Shown: positions 20,102-29,753 of the stretch, piece by piece
How the letters are laid out: each line of letters begins with the position of its first letter
Position numbering within the stretch: the first letter of the stretch is position 1
The notes under the pieces: generated by a model
What the model was told of the DNA's origin: nothing
Seen by the model: the letters and a program-made list of their open reading frames with translations, nothing else
Databases searched by the model: none
NCBI RefSeq assembly: GCF_018613065.1
Contig: NZ_JAGGQW010000046.1
Location: forward strand, 62,001 to 126,000
Source: Bacillus sp. ISL-7
GTDB taxonomy: Bacteria > Bacillota > Bacilli > Bacillales_B > DSM-18226
Direction: 5' to 3'
DNA length: 64,000 nt
Made by a program: the position numbers and the translations under genes

Positions 20102-20797
20102 CTACTTTTGTCCGTAATAGGCATTTGCACCATGCTTACGAAGATAATGTTTATCAAGCAAGAATTGGTCAATAGGTTTAATTTGCGGGTTTAGGATAAA
20201 AGTGTTTAATGCCATTTTGGCCACTTCTTCTAAAACCACAGCATTGTGAACGGCTTGGTTTGCATTTTTCCCCCAGCTAAATGGAGCATGACCTGATAAT
20301 AAAATTCCAGGCATTGCAACAGGGTCAAGTCCTTCTTTTTCAAATGTTTCTATAATGACATTTCCTGTTTCAAGCTCGTATCCCCGGTCAATTTCCTCTT
20401 TAGTCAGGGTGCGTGTACATGGAATTTCTCCGTAAAAATAATCCGCATGAGTTGTTCCAAGTGCTGGAATTGGACGTCCTGCTTGAGCCCAGCTTGTAGC
20501 CCCTGGAGAATGTGTATGAACAATTCCGCCGATTAGCGGGAGTGCCTGATATAAAGCAAGATGTGTGGGTGTATCTGAAGAAGGTCTTAATGACCCTTCA
20601 ACAATATTTCCATCTAAATTTAAGACAACAAGATCATCAATTTGTAACTCATCATACGGAACACCACTTGGTTTGATAACCACAAGACCTGTTTCACGGT
20701 CAATCCCGCTCACATTTCCCCAAGTAAAAGTAACCAAACCATGTTCTGGGAGTTGTAAATTAGCTTCCAATACTTCTCTTTTCAATCTTTCTAACAT
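20102..20797 (-). CDS. araD: L-ribulose-5-phosphate 4-epimerase
   Basis: The protein has 231 residues, a class II aldolase-fold enzyme that converts L-ribulose-5-phosphate to D-xylulose-5-phosphate. Zinc ligands are seen in [14 protein letters not shown] (two His) and the later His of [11 protein letters not shown]. The family N-terminal motif [13 protein letters not shown] is present. The ATG at 20797 overlaps the end of araB by 7 bases and has AGGAGGAAGAAACAGT before it, inside araB, so translation is coupled. Confidence 0.95.
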   Translation of the reverse strand: MLERLKREVLEANLQLPEHGLVTFTWGNVSGIDRETGLVVIKPSGVPYDELQIDDLVVLNLDGNIVEGSLRPSSDTPTHLALYQALPLIGGIVHTHSPGATSWAQAGRPIPALGTTHADYFYGEIPCTRTLTKEEIDRGYELETGNVIIETFEKEGLDPVAMPGILLSGHAPFSWGKNANQAVHNAVVLEEVAKMALNTFILNPQIKPIDQFLLDKHYLRKHGANAYYGQK

Positions 20798-22488
20798 ACT
20801 GTTTCTTCCTCCTTCTTCTCAAAAGAGCTTTCCTTTTTAATCTTTTTCAACGTTTTCATGACATTGTTTTCGCCACGGCCAAAGTAGTCGTAAAGGCGTG
20901 CATATTCATTGAAAAGTTGATCGTAACCCCCTGCATTATCTTTAATTGGCTGATAGATATAATCTTTTACTCTTCCCATATCTTTGGCTGCATCTGTAAT
21001 ATGATCGTAACCGCCGCGCTCTTTTCCAGCTGCAACTGCTCCGAACATCGCAGAACCAAGGGCTGGAGTCTGTGAAGAAGCTGAGATTTTAATATCCATA
21101 TTTAATACATCCGCATAAATTTGCATCATCATCGCATTTTTCTCAGCAATACCGCCTGCTGCATATACTTCATTTACCGGTACGCCATTTTGACGGAAGG
21201 TCTCTACAATCATTCGTGTACCATAAGCAGTTGCTTCAATTAATGCACGGTAGATTTCTTCTGGCTTAGTTAAAAGAGTAGCACCAAGAAGAACACCAGT
21301 TAGATCAGCATCTACAAGGGTTGAACGATTACCGTTCCACCAATCTAACGCAAGGAGACCGCTTTCACCAACTTGTAACTGGCTTGCTTTTTCTGTTAAT
21401 AATTGATGGATATTGATTCCTTTTTCTTTTGCTTCTTCGTGGTAGCTTACAGGAACACAGTTTTCTGTAAACCATTCAAAATGGTCTCCTACACAGGATT
21501 GACCTGCTTCATAACCCATATATCCAGGGATAACGCCATCTTCAACAACGCCGCACATACCTGGAACAATTTTTTCTTCTTCCCCTAAAAGGATGTGACA
21601 AGTAGAAGTTCCCATGATCATCAACAATTTACCTGGTTCAGTAATCCCTACTGCAGGTACAGCAACGTGTGCATCTACGTTAGCAACTGCGACTGCTGTA
21701 CCAGGATTTAAACCAGTAAGCTTAGCAGCCTTTTCAGTAATTTCCCCGGCTTTAGAACCAATCGGAACAATCTTTGTAGAAAGTTTATCTTCTATAACAG
21801 TTTCTAAGCGTGGGTCAAGTGCCTTGAAAAATTCATTGGATGGATATCCATCTTGCTTATGCCAGATTGCTTTGTATCCAGCTGTACAACTATTCCGATT
21901 GATTTGACCTGTTAACTCTGATATCACCCAGTCAGTTGCTTCTAATATTTGATCTGCCGCATCATAAATTTCAGGCGCCTCATTTAGAATCTGCCATACT
22001 TTTGGAAATAGCCACTCAGAAGAGATTTTCCCGCCGTAACGCTGTAAGAACTTTTCTCCACGTGCTTCGGCAATTTCGTTGAAGCGATTCGCCTCATCTT
22101 GTGCCGCATGATGCTTCCAAAGTTTCACATAGCTATGTGGGTGGTTAATAAATTCATCTTTAAAGCATAATGGAGTTCCATTTGCGTCAATTGGAAGGAC
22201 CGTACAAGCAGTAAAGTCAATCCCTAAGCCGATAACATCGTCAGCTGAAACTTGTGCGTTTTTTAATACTTCTGGTACGGTAATCTGTAATACTTCAAGA
22301 TAATCTGCTGGATGCTGCAGGGCCCAATCATGCTCTAATTTCGTAGTTCCATTAGGTAAAAATTCATCCATAACCCCATGTGTGTATGGTTTTACAGCTG
22401 AGGCCACTTCTCTGCCGGTTTCTACTTCAACAAGTACAGCTCTTCCTGATTGTGTGCCATAATCTACACCGATCGTATACTTCGCCAT
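20791..22488 (-). CDS. araB: L-ribulokinase
   Basis: The protein has 565 residues and belongs to the FGGY kinase family. The phosphate loop [13 protein letters not shown] is at the N-terminus and the second ATP motif [15 protein letters not shown] near 440. It phosphorylates L-ribulose. I chose the ATG of MAKYTIGVD, which has AAGGACAGGTGA before it, over the GTG three codons upstream. It is the first gene of the ten-gene arabinan operon. The 5' region carries two AraR-box-like sites and a cre-like site. Confidence 0.95.
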   Translation of the reverse strand: MAKYTIGVDYGTQSGRAVLVEVETGREVASAVKPYTHGVMDEFLPNGTTKLEHDWALQHPADYLEVLQITVPEVLKNAQVSADDVIGLGIDFTACTVLPIDANGTPLCFKDEFINHPHSYVKLWKHHAAQDEANRFNEIAEARGEKFLQRYGGKISSEWLFPKVWQILNEAPEIYDAADQILEATDWVISELTGQINRNSCTAGYKAIWHKQDGYPSNEFFKALDPRLETVIEDKLSTKIVPIGSKAGEITEKAAKLTGLNPGTAVAVANVDAHVAVPAVGITEPGKLLMIMGTSTCHILLGEEEKIVPGMCGVVEDGVIPGYMGYEAGQSCVGDHFEWFTENCVPVSYHEEAKEKGINIHQLLTEKASQLQVGESGLLALDWWNGNRSTLVDADLTGVLLGATLLTKPEEIYRALIEATAYGTRMIVETFRQNGVPVNEVYAAGGIAEKNAMMMQIYADVLNMDIKISASSQTPALGSAMFGAVAAGKERGGYDHITDAAKDMGRVKDYIYQPIKDNAGGYDQLFNEYARLYDYFGRGENNVMKTLKKIKKESSFEKKEEETVC

Positions 22489-22509
22489 GAAAATCACCTG
22501 TCCTTAATA

Positions 22510-22524
22510 AGAATACGTTTACAA
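22510..22524 (-). promoter_or_regulatory. cre-like CcpA site before araB
   Basis: On the minus strand TTGTAAACGTATTCT fits the Bacillus cre consensus WTGNAANCGNWNNCW at all defined positions. It lies about 22 bases upstream of the araB start, consistent with roadblock-type glucose repression. Confidence 0.65.
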
Positions 22525-22594
22525 AACTGATAAAAAATTTTATTTAATCTAAGCAAGATTAATAGCTTGTTCACTAATTCTATAATAATAGTTT

Positions 22595-22610
22595 TATTAT
22601 ACGTACAAGA
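22595..22610. promoter_or_regulatory. AraR box-like operator 1 before araB
   Basis: TATTATACGTACAAGA is a palindrome around TACGTA with a perfect GTACAA half. It overlaps a plausible promoter (TTGTAC as -35 on the minus strand). Its centre is 75 bp from the second box, about seven helical turns, which would allow cooperative binding with looping. Confidence 0.7.
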
Positions 22611-22669
22611 TAGTTTAATAAAGTTGAAAACCTTATCATTAATCCTTACAAGTCACCTAAACAACTTCA

Positions 22670-22685
22670 ACTTGTACGTATAACA
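22670..22685. promoter_or_regulatory. AraR box-like operator 2 before araB
   Basis: ACTTGTACGTATAACA is the near mirror image of operator 1. It matches the AraR pattern with TTGTAC in the left half. Confidence 0.7.
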
Positions 22686-22770
22686 TTGATTAAATTTTAC
22701 CATCTATCAGTTTTTTTTCAATGGTATTTTTAAAATTAATTCAAGTTTTCTTTAATTGTTTCATACACTC

Positions 22771-22878
22771 CTAATCCCACGTGTTCTCCCTCGAATATTC
22801 TTTATTTAATTCCATTGCATGTTTAAGTGGTCCGCCAGTGATACAGGCTTGGTTTAGTTCAAATCCTTTTACCTTCAT
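22771..22878 (-). pseudogene. Truncated N-terminus of a GH127/DUF1680-like beta-L-arabinofuranosidase
   Basis: A 35-codon frame starts at an ATG with GGGGAGAGGAAAT before it. It reads VKGFELNQACITGGPLKHA and then MELNKEY, the typical opening of DUF1680 enzymes (F-L-x-Q-V-x-L-x-x-G-P-x-x-x-A-x-x-x-N-x-x-Y). It stops after only 35 residues, and the roughly 600 residues that should follow are absent. It lies downstream of the arabinanase gene and is probably the stub of a deleted enzyme that acted on beta-L-arabinofuranosides. Confidence 0.5.
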
Positions 22879-22925
22879 ATTTCCTCTCCCCATCATTACT
22901 TTTAAAACTTTAATTAGTTTTTTGA

Positions 22926-24392
22926 TTATTTGTTTATGATTTTCTTTCCCCAGATAACGGTACCTTCTTGATTCATTCCAGTGAAGACCAAAGTACCGTT
23001 CCAGTTCTCCCAATCCCATCCGGGAATGACTTTTACAGTAAACTTCCAATAGCCATTAGGAGCTTCCTCGGGATTATAGATAGATAACTTCAAAGTGTTC
23101 TTCGCTGTTAACTTCCATTGACTTTTTCCACTACCATCCTTAATCTCCCCATTAGGTAGTAATTGAAATTTGGTGGAATTTTGGATTCCATCATCGAATC
23201 GGTTGAGGATAATCTGTTGCCAATTTCCAACGAGATTGGACTCCTTTACTATTTGCTCTGTTTCGCCAGCAAATCGTTCAGGGGAAACTACCGGCCAGTC
23301 ATCATCGGTCCAGACAATTTTTCTTACATGCAAATGGGACCAATACTTATCCTCTCCGGCTCTGGCATTGTGAATCAGATAGTAATTGTCTCCATCTTGA
23401 AGTAATCCATTATGTCCTGTTCCCAGCCATCCCGGATCGTCTCCAAAGGAATAAGGACCCACAATTTTATTTCCAGTATTAAAAGAGTCGTCGCTAAGGT
23501 CAATCATACCCTCATTGTTATAGTCTAAAAATGGTCCTGTTATGTTTTTAGACCGGGCGACTCTCACGTTGTACGTATCTTCCAGCCAGTCATAAGAGAC
23601 AGTTAAATAATAATAACCCGTTTTTTTGTTATAGATGATTTCTGGACCTTCAATTCCAGAGTTCATGTCTTTCCTTTGGGCAAGCAACGTTCCTTGATCA
23701 CTAGGATTTCCTGGTTTCCCTGTAGTTTTATCTACCTTTGTAACAAAGATCCCTCCGAAATAAGATCCATATACCATCCACGGCTGACCACTTTTATCAA
23801 ATATTATGTCTGGGTCAATCGCATTAACCGTATTTCCGTCGCCTTCTTGCGATTTAAAGACAGCCCCTTCATCTTTCCAGGGCCCCTCGATCTTGTCACT
23901 TGTCGCTAGACCAATATAAGAGTTCCTTTTCCCTACTTCAGAAACAGAATAATATAAATAGTACTTCCCATTCATTTGAATGACGTTCGGTGCCCAAAAT
24001 GTCGTTCCATGTGTCCAGGTCCACGCCTCTTGAGAAACTTGTTCAAAAACACGGCCAACAAATTGCCAATGAATCAGATCTTTGGATTTTCTTATTTGGA
24101 CCCCCGGAGTTGGCGGTGCCCCCACCATATAATCTGTAGAGAACACATAATACCAGCCATCCGCTTTAATTATTGCCCCATCATGGGTGAAATTTGTCGT
24201 CCATTTCTTTTCATCGTAAAGAACATCCGTATTAACATTTTTAACTGGAGATTTTGCAGGTGCTGAAGGCAGTTTTATTCCGGTAAAATCATCTTCCTTT
24301 GGTTGATAGTGTTGATAAGCTAATATGGAAGCTGGAACGATGAATATCGCTATCAACAAGCCAAACAGGATTACTTTTGTTTTAGTTTTCAT
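22926..24392 (-). CDS. Membrane-anchored or secreted GH43 endo-1,5-alpha-L-arabinanase
   Basis: The protein has 488 residues from MKTKTKVILF, which has TGGGAGAATATAAAA upstream. Residues 1-26 form a signal or anchor helix without a lipobox Cys. The GH43 propeller spans about 50-380, with base Asp in NFTHDGAII, modulator Asp in NAIDPDIIFD and acid Glu in SGIEGPEIIY. The metal-site His is in GTGHNGL. A C-terminal barrel follows (about 390-485), as in B. subtilis Abn2. It cuts arabinan outside the cell. It lies downstream of the AraNPQ importer genes, separated by a terminator. Confidence 0.88.
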   Translation of the reverse strand: MKTKTKVILFGLLIAIFIVPASILAYQHYQPKEDDFTGIKLPSAPAKSPVKNVNTDVLYDEKKWTTNFTHDGAIIKADGWYYVFSTDYMVGAPPTPGVQIRKSKDLIHWQFVGRVFEQVSQEAWTWTHGTTFWAPNVIQMNGKYYLYYSVSEVGKRNSYIGLATSDKIEGPWKDEGAVFKSQEGDGNTVNAIDPDIIFDKSGQPWMVYGSYFGGIFVTKVDKTTGKPGNPSDQGTLLAQRKDMNSGIEGPEIIYNKKTGYYYLTVSYDWLEDTYNVRVARSKNITGPFLDYNNEGMIDLSDDSFNTGNKIVGPYSFGDDPGWLGTGHNGLLQDGDNYYLIHNARAGEDKYWSHLHVRKIVWTDDDWPVVSPERFAGETEQIVKESNLVGNWQQIILNRFDDGIQNSTKFQLLPNGEIKDGSGKSQWKLTAKNTLKLSIYNPEEAPNGYWKFTVKVIPGWDWENWNGTLVFTGMNQEGTVIWGKKIINK

Positions 24393-24420
24393 TTTTATAT
24401 TCTCCCAGTATTGGTACGAT

Positions 24421-24470
24421 ATAAGAAAAGGCACTTATCAAAAATTAATGATAATAAGTGCCTTTCAGTT
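24421..24470 (-). terminator. Terminator after araQ
   Basis: The arms AAAGGCACTTAT and ATAAGTGCCTTT form a 12-bp stem, with TTTTCTTA following on the minus strand. It separates the importer operon from the arabinanase gene. Confidence 0.75.
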
Positions 24471-24528
24471 TACCTACTATTAAACTGTAAATAACAATTA
24501 TAAATGCACTAGCATTAATTTAATGGAA

Positions 24529-25413
24529 TTAACCTTTCACACCAGAAATCGCAATTGATTCAATGATTTGTTTTTGGAAGATAATAAATACGATTAACAT
24601 CGGCAATAACGCCACCATGGAAGCCGCCATAATCAGCGGATAGTCACTTTGAATCGCGTATGATGCGTTAAAGTTTGCAATTACTAATTGCAATGTTTGT
24701 TTTTCTGGTGAGTTCAAATAAAGAATCGGACCTAAATAATCATTCCAGATTCCCATGAACCATAGAATTAATTGTGCAGCTACCGCTGGTTTAATTAATG
24801 GAAAAATAATCTTATAAAAGATTTGGAAATAAGAGCATCCATCAATTTTCGCCGCTTCAATGATTGAGTTTGGAATGCTGGTTAAGAATTGTCGTAAAAA
24901 GAAAATCATAAATATATTACCAAACAATCCAGGAATAATTAATGGTAATAAACTATCGATCCAGCCAATTTTCGAAAACATAATGAATTGAGGAATCATA
25001 ACAACAGGATACGGAATCATTACGGATGCAAAGAGCATGATGAAAATTTTATTCTTTCCAGCAAAGTGTAGTTTCGAAAATGCAAACGCAGCTAAACTGG
25101 AAGTGAATGTTCCGATTACAGTAACTGTAACAGCTACAATTAAACTATTACCGATACCAGATAATAGCGGCCCCATATCCCAGATTTCAAGATATTTACT
25201 AAATGAAATGGTATGAGGAATCCACACTGGTGGTAAAGCAAATACATCTTCCTTCGATTTAAGGGAAGTGGAAAACATCCACAATAACGGAGCTACCATG
25301 AAGATTGCTCCAACACTAAGTAAGGCAAAAACAAATATATTCGTAATTCTATTTTTCTTTTTTTCAGACATTGGTTCTGCTTTAACTGTCTTTTTTGCAA
25401 TTGCAACTTCCAT
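24529..25413 (-). CDS. araQ: Arabino-oligosaccharide ABC transporter permease
   Basis: The protein has 294 residues and six membrane helices. The binding-protein-dependent permease loop EAAKIDGCSYFQIFYKIIFP is near 200 and docks the ATPase. Its style is the MalG-like partner of AraP. No ATPase gene is present, as usual: in Bacillus the shared ATPase MsmX serves AraNPQ. It is the last gene of araN-araP-araQ, and AAAGGGGCTTG precedes the ATG. Confidence 0.88.
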   Translation of the reverse strand: MEVAIAKKTVKAEPMSEKKKNRITNIFVFALLSVGAIFMVAPLLWMFSTSLKSKEDVFALPPVWIPHTISFSKYLEIWDMGPLLSGIGNSLIVAVTVTVIGTFTSSLAAFAFSKLHFAGKNKIFIMLFASVMIPYPVVMIPQFIMFSKIGWIDSLLPLIIPGLFGNIFMIFFLRQFLTSIPNSIIEAAKIDGCSYFQIFYKIIFPLIKPAVAAQLILWFMGIWNDYLGPILYLNSPEKQTLQLVIANFNASYAIQSDYPLIMAASMVALLPMLIVFIIFQKQIIESIAISGVKG

Positions 25414-25455
25414 TTTTTCAAGCCCCTTTCTATTACTCTTTTATTCACCTATTTT

Positions 25456-26346
25456 TTAATCCAACTCAAAAGAATTTTTCTCGTTTATCTTAAATTGGAT
25501 CAAGGTAATAATAAAGATGAAAAGTCCCAGTACCAAGGCCATGGCCGATGCATAACCTAATTGGAAGTTACCAAATGCTTTCTGCCATATATAGAATACA
25601 ACGGATGCGGAACCAAATTCAGGACCGCCAGTTGGTGTCATAACGTTAATTTCAGTAAAAATTTGGGCACCGCCAATAATATTGGTTACAATAATAAAGA
25701 AGGTTACAGGTTTCACCATTGGTAAGGTAATATGCCAAAATGCTTGGAATGAGTTCGCGCCATCTAATTTAGCCGCTTCATAAAAGGATTTCGGCACACT
25801 TTGAAGTGCTGCTAAATACAATAACATCGTATAGCCTAAGCCCTTCCATACTGCCATAATTATTAAGGCTGGTTTTACTGTGGATGTATTTTGCAGCCAG
25901 TTTGGACCTTTAATGCCAAATAAATCTAGAAACTGGTTTACTAAACCATAATCGCCATTGTATGCCCATTGCCATAAAATCGAAATAGCAGCGAGTGAAG
26001 AAATAACCGGGATATAATATAGAACTCGGAAAGTATTAGTTCCAGGAATTCCTCTATTTAATGCTAAGGCAAGTAATAATGCTAATACAATACCAATAGG
26101 AATCCCCAGCATCATAAAGATGGTGTTATACATAGACTTATAGAAGTATTCATCTTGGAATACATTCTTAAAGTTTTCCAAGCCAATAAAGTTCATTTGT
26201 CCTAAACCGTTCCAATCCGTAAATGCTCCGTAGATCGAATACAATAAAGGACCCATTGCAAATATGAGAAACCCTAAAACTGGTGCTGCTATAAATAAAT
26301 AGGCGTATCTTTGTTCCGTACTATACAGCTTGGATATTGTTTTCAC
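25456..26346 (-). CDS. araP: Arabino-oligosaccharide ABC transporter permease
   Basis: The protein has about 296 residues from a GTG at 26346 (VKTISKLYS), preceded by GGGTGGGGAAAG; a TTG six codons earlier is possible. Six membrane helices and the loop EAAKLDGANSFQAFWHITLP mark a MalF-like sugar permease. It forms the channel with AraQ and receives oligosaccharide from the AraN lipoprotein. A hairpin separates it from araN. Confidence 0.88.
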   Translation of the reverse strand: MKTISKLYSTEQRYAYLFIAAPVLGFLIFAMGPLLYSIYGAFTDWNGLGQMNFIGLENFKNVFQDEYFYKSMYNTIFMMLGIPIGIVLALLLALALNRGIPGTNTFRVLYYIPVISSLAAISILWQWAYNGDYGLVNQFLDLFGIKGPNWLQNTSTVKPALIIMAVWKGLGYTMLLYLAALQSVPKSFYEAAKLDGANSFQAFWHITLPMVKPVTFFIIVTNIIGGAQIFTEINVMTPTGGPEFGSASVVFYIWQKAFGNFQLGYASAMALVLGLFIFIITLIQFKINEKNSFELD

Positions 26347-26430
26347 CTTTCCCCACCCTTTCAATGCATTGTCAAGTACATTTCCCTTTCTCTAAATTTC
26401 TTATGACTAAAAAAGTTAGATAAAAGGAAT

Positions 26431-26471
26431 AAATGGCGCTAATATAAAACTTCTTTCAACTAGCACCATTT
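26431..26471 (-). terminator. Intercistronic hairpin araN-araP
   Basis: The arms AAATGGCGCTA and TAGCACCATTT pair with one G-U in the minus-strand RNA. There is no strong T-run. Such hairpins after binding-protein genes usually protect the upstream mRNA and give more binding protein than permease. Confidence 0.6.
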
Positions 26472-26493
26472 ACACTATGTCAGTTTGTGTTCA

Positions 26494-27852
26494 TTATTTC
26501 TTTGCAGATTGTTTTTCTTGTTGAATTGCTGCATCTAATAGTTTCTGCATTTTTGGCTGTTCTTCTTTTACATATTGGGCAGCGGTTTTCTTTCCATCAA
26601 GTACAGGCTGAATGTTTTTGAAGAATTCATCATACCATTCACTAGTATAAGTGTACTCACCTGGGAAGCTGCGGCCGTACTCATTGATTATATCTAAGAA
26701 TTCTTGCTTGTTTGCTGGTTTTGTGGAAGTATTAGCTGCCCACTTTTCAGCAACTTTCACGCTGTTTGGAAGTTGAATTTGTGCATCAACTAATGCTTGT
26801 TGTCCTTCTTGGTCAGCAGATAGATAGGTTGCTAATTCAGCAGCTGCTTTTTGGTTCTTAGTAGTTTTAGCTACACCAATTCCAAGTGAACCAATCCATG
26901 CAGCTGTTTCACCAGTTGAACCAACAGGCCATGGAATTAAATCATAATCAAAGTCTAATGAAGCATATGTTGCCATATCCCAAGGACCTACAGGGAAGAA
27001 TGCTAATTGGCCTTTCATCCATCTTTGGTATGTGTCAAGTGATTGTGCTTCAGAGATAGATGGGGTAACTTTGTATTTAGTTTGCTGATCTGCAAACCAT
27101 TGTAATGCTTCAACAAATTTAGGATCATCTATAGTTACTTTTGTATGTGTTCCGTCAATAAAGTCTGCGCCATTGCTCCAAACAATTGGCTGTAATGACC
27201 ATTGAACGTTAAATCCAGTACCGTATTGATCAACTTTACCATCATTGTTAGTATCTTTTGTTAATTTTTTCGCTACATCAATAAATTCTTGCATAGTATA
27301 TGGCTTATCTTTATCTGGAAGTGGAATCCCTGCTTTTTCAAACATTGTTTTATTGTATCCTAGTGCAAATCCACTGATATCCTTTGGTAATCCGTAGATG
27401 GCGCCATCACCAAGATTTTTACCATCATAACGGTATTTGTTTACACCTTTTTCCCACATATCACTTAATTTAACATCTTTTGAACCTTCAACATATTTCG
27501 TAATATCTAGTAAGATTCCAGAGTTTACATATGCTTTTACTTGAGCTGGATTATAGAAGAAAACATCCGGAATTTTGTGTCCTGCAATCGCAGCTTTTAA
27601 TTTTGTGTCATATTGGTCAGGAGCAACAGAGACAACAGTAACTTTTACATTTGGATGAGACTCTTCGTATTTCTTAACTGTAGCTTTATAAGCTTCTAGC
27701 TCTTTAGGCTGGCCACGGAACATAAAGGTAAGTTCAGTTTTACCGCCGCTCTTTCCAGTTGAGCTTTCGTTTGAACATCCTGCGAGAATTGAACTGATTA
27801 CCATAATCGCAAGCAACAGCATTGTACCTAACTTTTTAGATGCTTTAAACAA
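26494..27852 (-). CDS. araN: Arabino-oligosaccharide-binding lipoprotein
   Basis: The protein has 452 residues. A lipoprotein signal ends in the lipobox ILAGC (Cys near 26), so the mature protein is anchored outside the membrane. The rest is a family 1 extracellular solute-binding protein ([16 protein letters not shown] at the start of the fold, and [16 protein letters not shown] ligand loop later). With araP and araQ downstream and araR divergent, it is the AraN component. Three AraR-box-like sites and a cre-like site lie upstream. Confidence 0.9.
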   Translation of the reverse strand: MFKASKKLGTMLLLAIMVISSILAGCSNESSTGKSGGKTELTFMFRGQPKELEAYKATVKKYEESHPNVKVTVVSVAPDQYDTKLKAAIAGHKIPDVFFYNPAQVKAYVNSGILLDITKYVEGSKDVKLSDMWEKGVNKYRYDGKNLGDGAIYGLPKDISGFALGYNKTMFEKAGIPLPDKDKPYTMQEFIDVAKKLTKDTNNDGKVDQYGTGFNVQWSLQPIVWSNGADFIDGTHTKVTIDDPKFVEALQWFADQQTKYKVTPSISEAQSLDTYQRWMKGQLAFFPVGPWDMATYASLDFDYDLIPWPVGSTGETAAWIGSLGIGVAKTTKNQKAAAELATYLSADQEGQQALVDAQIQLPNSVKVAEKWAANTSTKPANKQEFLDIINEYGRSFPGEYTYTSEWYDEFFKNIQPVLDGKKTAAQYVKEEQPKMQKLLDAAIQQEKQSAKK

Positions 27853-27987
27853 GTAAATCCCTCCAATGAATTTGATAAAATAAACTTAAAAGACCAAAAA
27901 ATCCAAAAGTTGAAAGCATAATCACTTTACGAAAAAATAAGACTAATTACAGAGAGTGTTAGGAATTTCTATTAAGCTAGTTAAATT

Positions 27988-28003
27988 AGATGTACGGACA
28001 TGT
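27988..28003. promoter_or_regulatory. AraR box-like operator before araN, site 1
   Basis: AGATGTACGGACATGT is a palindrome of the AraR type (TGTAC then G-ACA), about 137 bases upstream of the araN start. Confidence 0.65.
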
Positions 28004-28104
28004 CATGCTGTTACATAAAAATCCCTCCTAAAAAGACTCCATTATATCAATTCACTAAGTCTAATCTTAAATCTTTAGGCCTTTTTCCCATTTTCAACGA
28101 AACT

Positions 28105-28119
28105 TTGAAAGCGTATTCT
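28105..28119 (+). promoter_or_regulatory. cre-like CcpA site in the araN-araR region
   Basis: TTGAAAGCGTATTCT fits WTGNAANCGNWNNCW at all defined positions and lies between AraR-box-like sites 1 and 2 upstream of araN. Confidence 0.65.
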
Positions 28120-28140
28120 CTATAGTTCAAATAGTAATAT

Positions 28141-28156
28141 ACCTGTTCGTACATGT
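28141..28156. promoter_or_regulatory. AraR box-like operator before araN, site 2
   Basis: ACCTGTTCGTACATGT matches the AraR pattern. Its centre is 40 bp from site 3, about four helical turns, like the paired operators of B. subtilis ara promoters. Confidence 0.65.
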
Positions 28157-28180
28157 CAATCATTTTTCTGTTAAAAAAAA

Positions 28181-28196
28181 TTATGTACGGACGTGT
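28181..28196. promoter_or_regulatory. AraR box-like operator before araN, site 3
   Basis: TTATGTACGGACGTGT matches the AraR pattern and pairs with site 2 on the same face of the helix. Confidence 0.6.
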
Positions 28197-28444
28197 TGAA
28201 ATCCCCTATTTATTGAAAGGGTACAATTAAATTTCGCATTCTGTCTTTCATGTTGATCAGTTAAAATATTTAGAGAGGCTAATAAAATACCCAATTGTAG
28301 ACCATATTACTGTTTTTTGGAAATAAATCGATTTGAAGTAAATGGTTTTGATATGATCTCTTTATGTCCTACTAAAATGAAAAATATTATAAAGATATTA
28401 TAGTCTTTTTTAATTTTTTTTGTTACGATATTCATATTATTAGT

Positions 28445-28460
28445 TGTTGTACGTATAAGT
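28445..28460. promoter_or_regulatory. AraR box-like operator before araR
   Basis: TGTTGTACGTATAAGT matches the AraR pattern and ends 37 bases before the araR start. It suggests that AraR represses its own gene. Confidence 0.7.
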
Positions 28461-28497
28461 AGTTAAAGATGCATACAAGTCGAAAGTGGTGATACCA

Positions 28498-29616
28498 ATG
28501 GCCCAAAAGACCAAATATACAATGGTCAAGGAAAAAATTACAGAATGGATCACAAATGGTAAGGTAAAACCAGGTGAAAAGATCTATTCTGAAAATGAAC
28601 TAGTTAAAATGTTTGCGGTCAGCAGACATACTGTGCGTCTAGCGGTGGGGGATTTAGTACACGAAGGCTGGCTTTATAGAGAACAGGGGGCAGGAACTTT
28701 CTGTTCCAATAAAATGTTAGAACCGTTGGCCGAATCTAACACCCACGTACAACCTTTGAAAACCACTGGGAAAAACATTGGGGTAATAACAACCTATATT
28801 TCAGATTATATTTTTCCTTCTATTATTAAAGGTATGGAATCCTATTTAACAGCTCAGGGGTATTCCTTAACGTTTGCTTGTACAGATAATGATGTGGATA
28901 AAGAGAAACAATGTTTACAAACCATGTTAAGCCGGAATATTAATGGGTTGATTGTCGAGCCTACAAGAAGTAGCAATTACAATCCTAACATTAATTACTA
29001 TTTAGAGTTAGAACAAAACAATATCCCTTACTTAATGATTAACCAATTTTACTCCCAACTAATGCCGCCGCACATCATTATGGATGATGAACATGGTGGT
29101 TATATTGCTATGGAACATTTAATTAATCTTGGCCATGAAAAAATAATCGGTCTTTTTAAAACCGATGACCTCCAAGGAGTAAATCGGATGCAAGGTTTTA
29201 TCCGAGCTTTTAGGGAATACAATCTCACCTTTTTCCCGGAAATGGTTATTACTTATACAACCGATGACCCGGAATCTCAACTACTTGAACGGTTAAAGCA
29301 ATTTTTCATGACAGAAAAAAAACCAACTGCAATTGTCTGTTATAATGATCAACTAGCCTTACAAGTTCTAAATATGTTAAAAAGACTTGGCTTAAGTGTT
29401 CCAGACGACGTTTCCATTGTCGGCTATGATGATTCTTTCTTAGCAGAGGCAACCGATGTGAAACTAACATCTGTTACACACCCTAAAATGGAAATGGGGA
29501 TTGAAGCGGCCAAATGGATTGTCTCAGCAGTTGAAAGACGAGGAACTAATCAACCTTCTACTGTTTATGAACCAGAGTTAGTGATACGAAACTCAACTGC
29601 AGCAGTGCACAAATAA
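28498..29616 (+). CDS. araR: Arabinose-responsive repressor, GntR/LacI chimera
   Basis: The protein has 372 residues from the ATG at 28498, preceded by AAAGTGGTG. An N-terminal GntR-type winged helix (about 8-72, SENELVKMFAVSRHTVRLAV) is joined to a LacI/GalR-type sugar-binding domain (about 95-365). This fusion is the hallmark of AraR, and the segment GVITTYISDYIFPSIIKGME agrees closely with the B. subtilis protein as I remember it. It binds the palindromic boxes listed here and is released by L-arabinose. It is divergent from araN. Confidence 0.93.
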   Translation: MAQKTKYTMVKEKITEWITNGKVKPGEKIYSENELVKMFAVSRHTVRLAVGDLVHEGWLYREQGAGTFCSNKMLEPLAESNTHVQPLKTTGKNIGVITTYISDYIFPSIIKGMESYLTAQGYSLTFACTDNDVDKEKQCLQTMLSRNINGLIVEPTRSSNYNPNINYYLELEQNNIPYLMINQFYSQLMPPHIIMDDEHGGYIAMEHLINLGHEKIIGLFKTDDLQGVNRMQGFIRAFREYNLTFFPEMVITYTTDDPESQLLERLKQFFMTEKKPTAIVCYNDQLALQVLNMLKRLGLSVPDDVSIVGYDDSFLAEATDVKLTSVTHPKMEMGIEAAKWIVSAVERRGTNQPSTVYEPELVIRNSTAAVHK

Positions 29617-29672
29617 CTAGGCTAGGCTAGCCAAGCCTACGCCAAAAATGTTTGCGCTTACTTTTTCTTGCT

Positions 29673-29710
29673 AAAAAGGTGTCCCAAATAAACTTGGGAC
29701 ACCTTTTTTA
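29673..29710. terminator. Bidirectional terminator araR / GH27
   Basis: A 15-bp perfect stem (AAAAAGGTGTCCCAA and TTGGGACACCTTTTT, loop ATAAAC) lies between two convergent genes, with A and T runs on both sides. Confidence 0.9.
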
Positions 29711-29753
29711 CACTATGTGAGTTTCTAAATACAATCTCCAGTAACTTCCTCAT

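Noticed and set aside
22771..23049. 92-codon frame running from inside the arabinanase gene into the GH127-like stub
   Set aside because: Only the last 35 codons have a ribosome binding site and family similarity; the rest is an off-frame reading of the arabinanase gene.
24405..24421. Possible AraR box before the arabinanase gene (ATTGGTACGATATAAG)
   Set aside because: Only one half matches the AraR pattern; the other half has several mismatches.
28200..28440. Possible small gene in the araN-araR intergenic region
   Set aside because: AT-rich with stops in all frames; the stretch is explained by promoters and operators.
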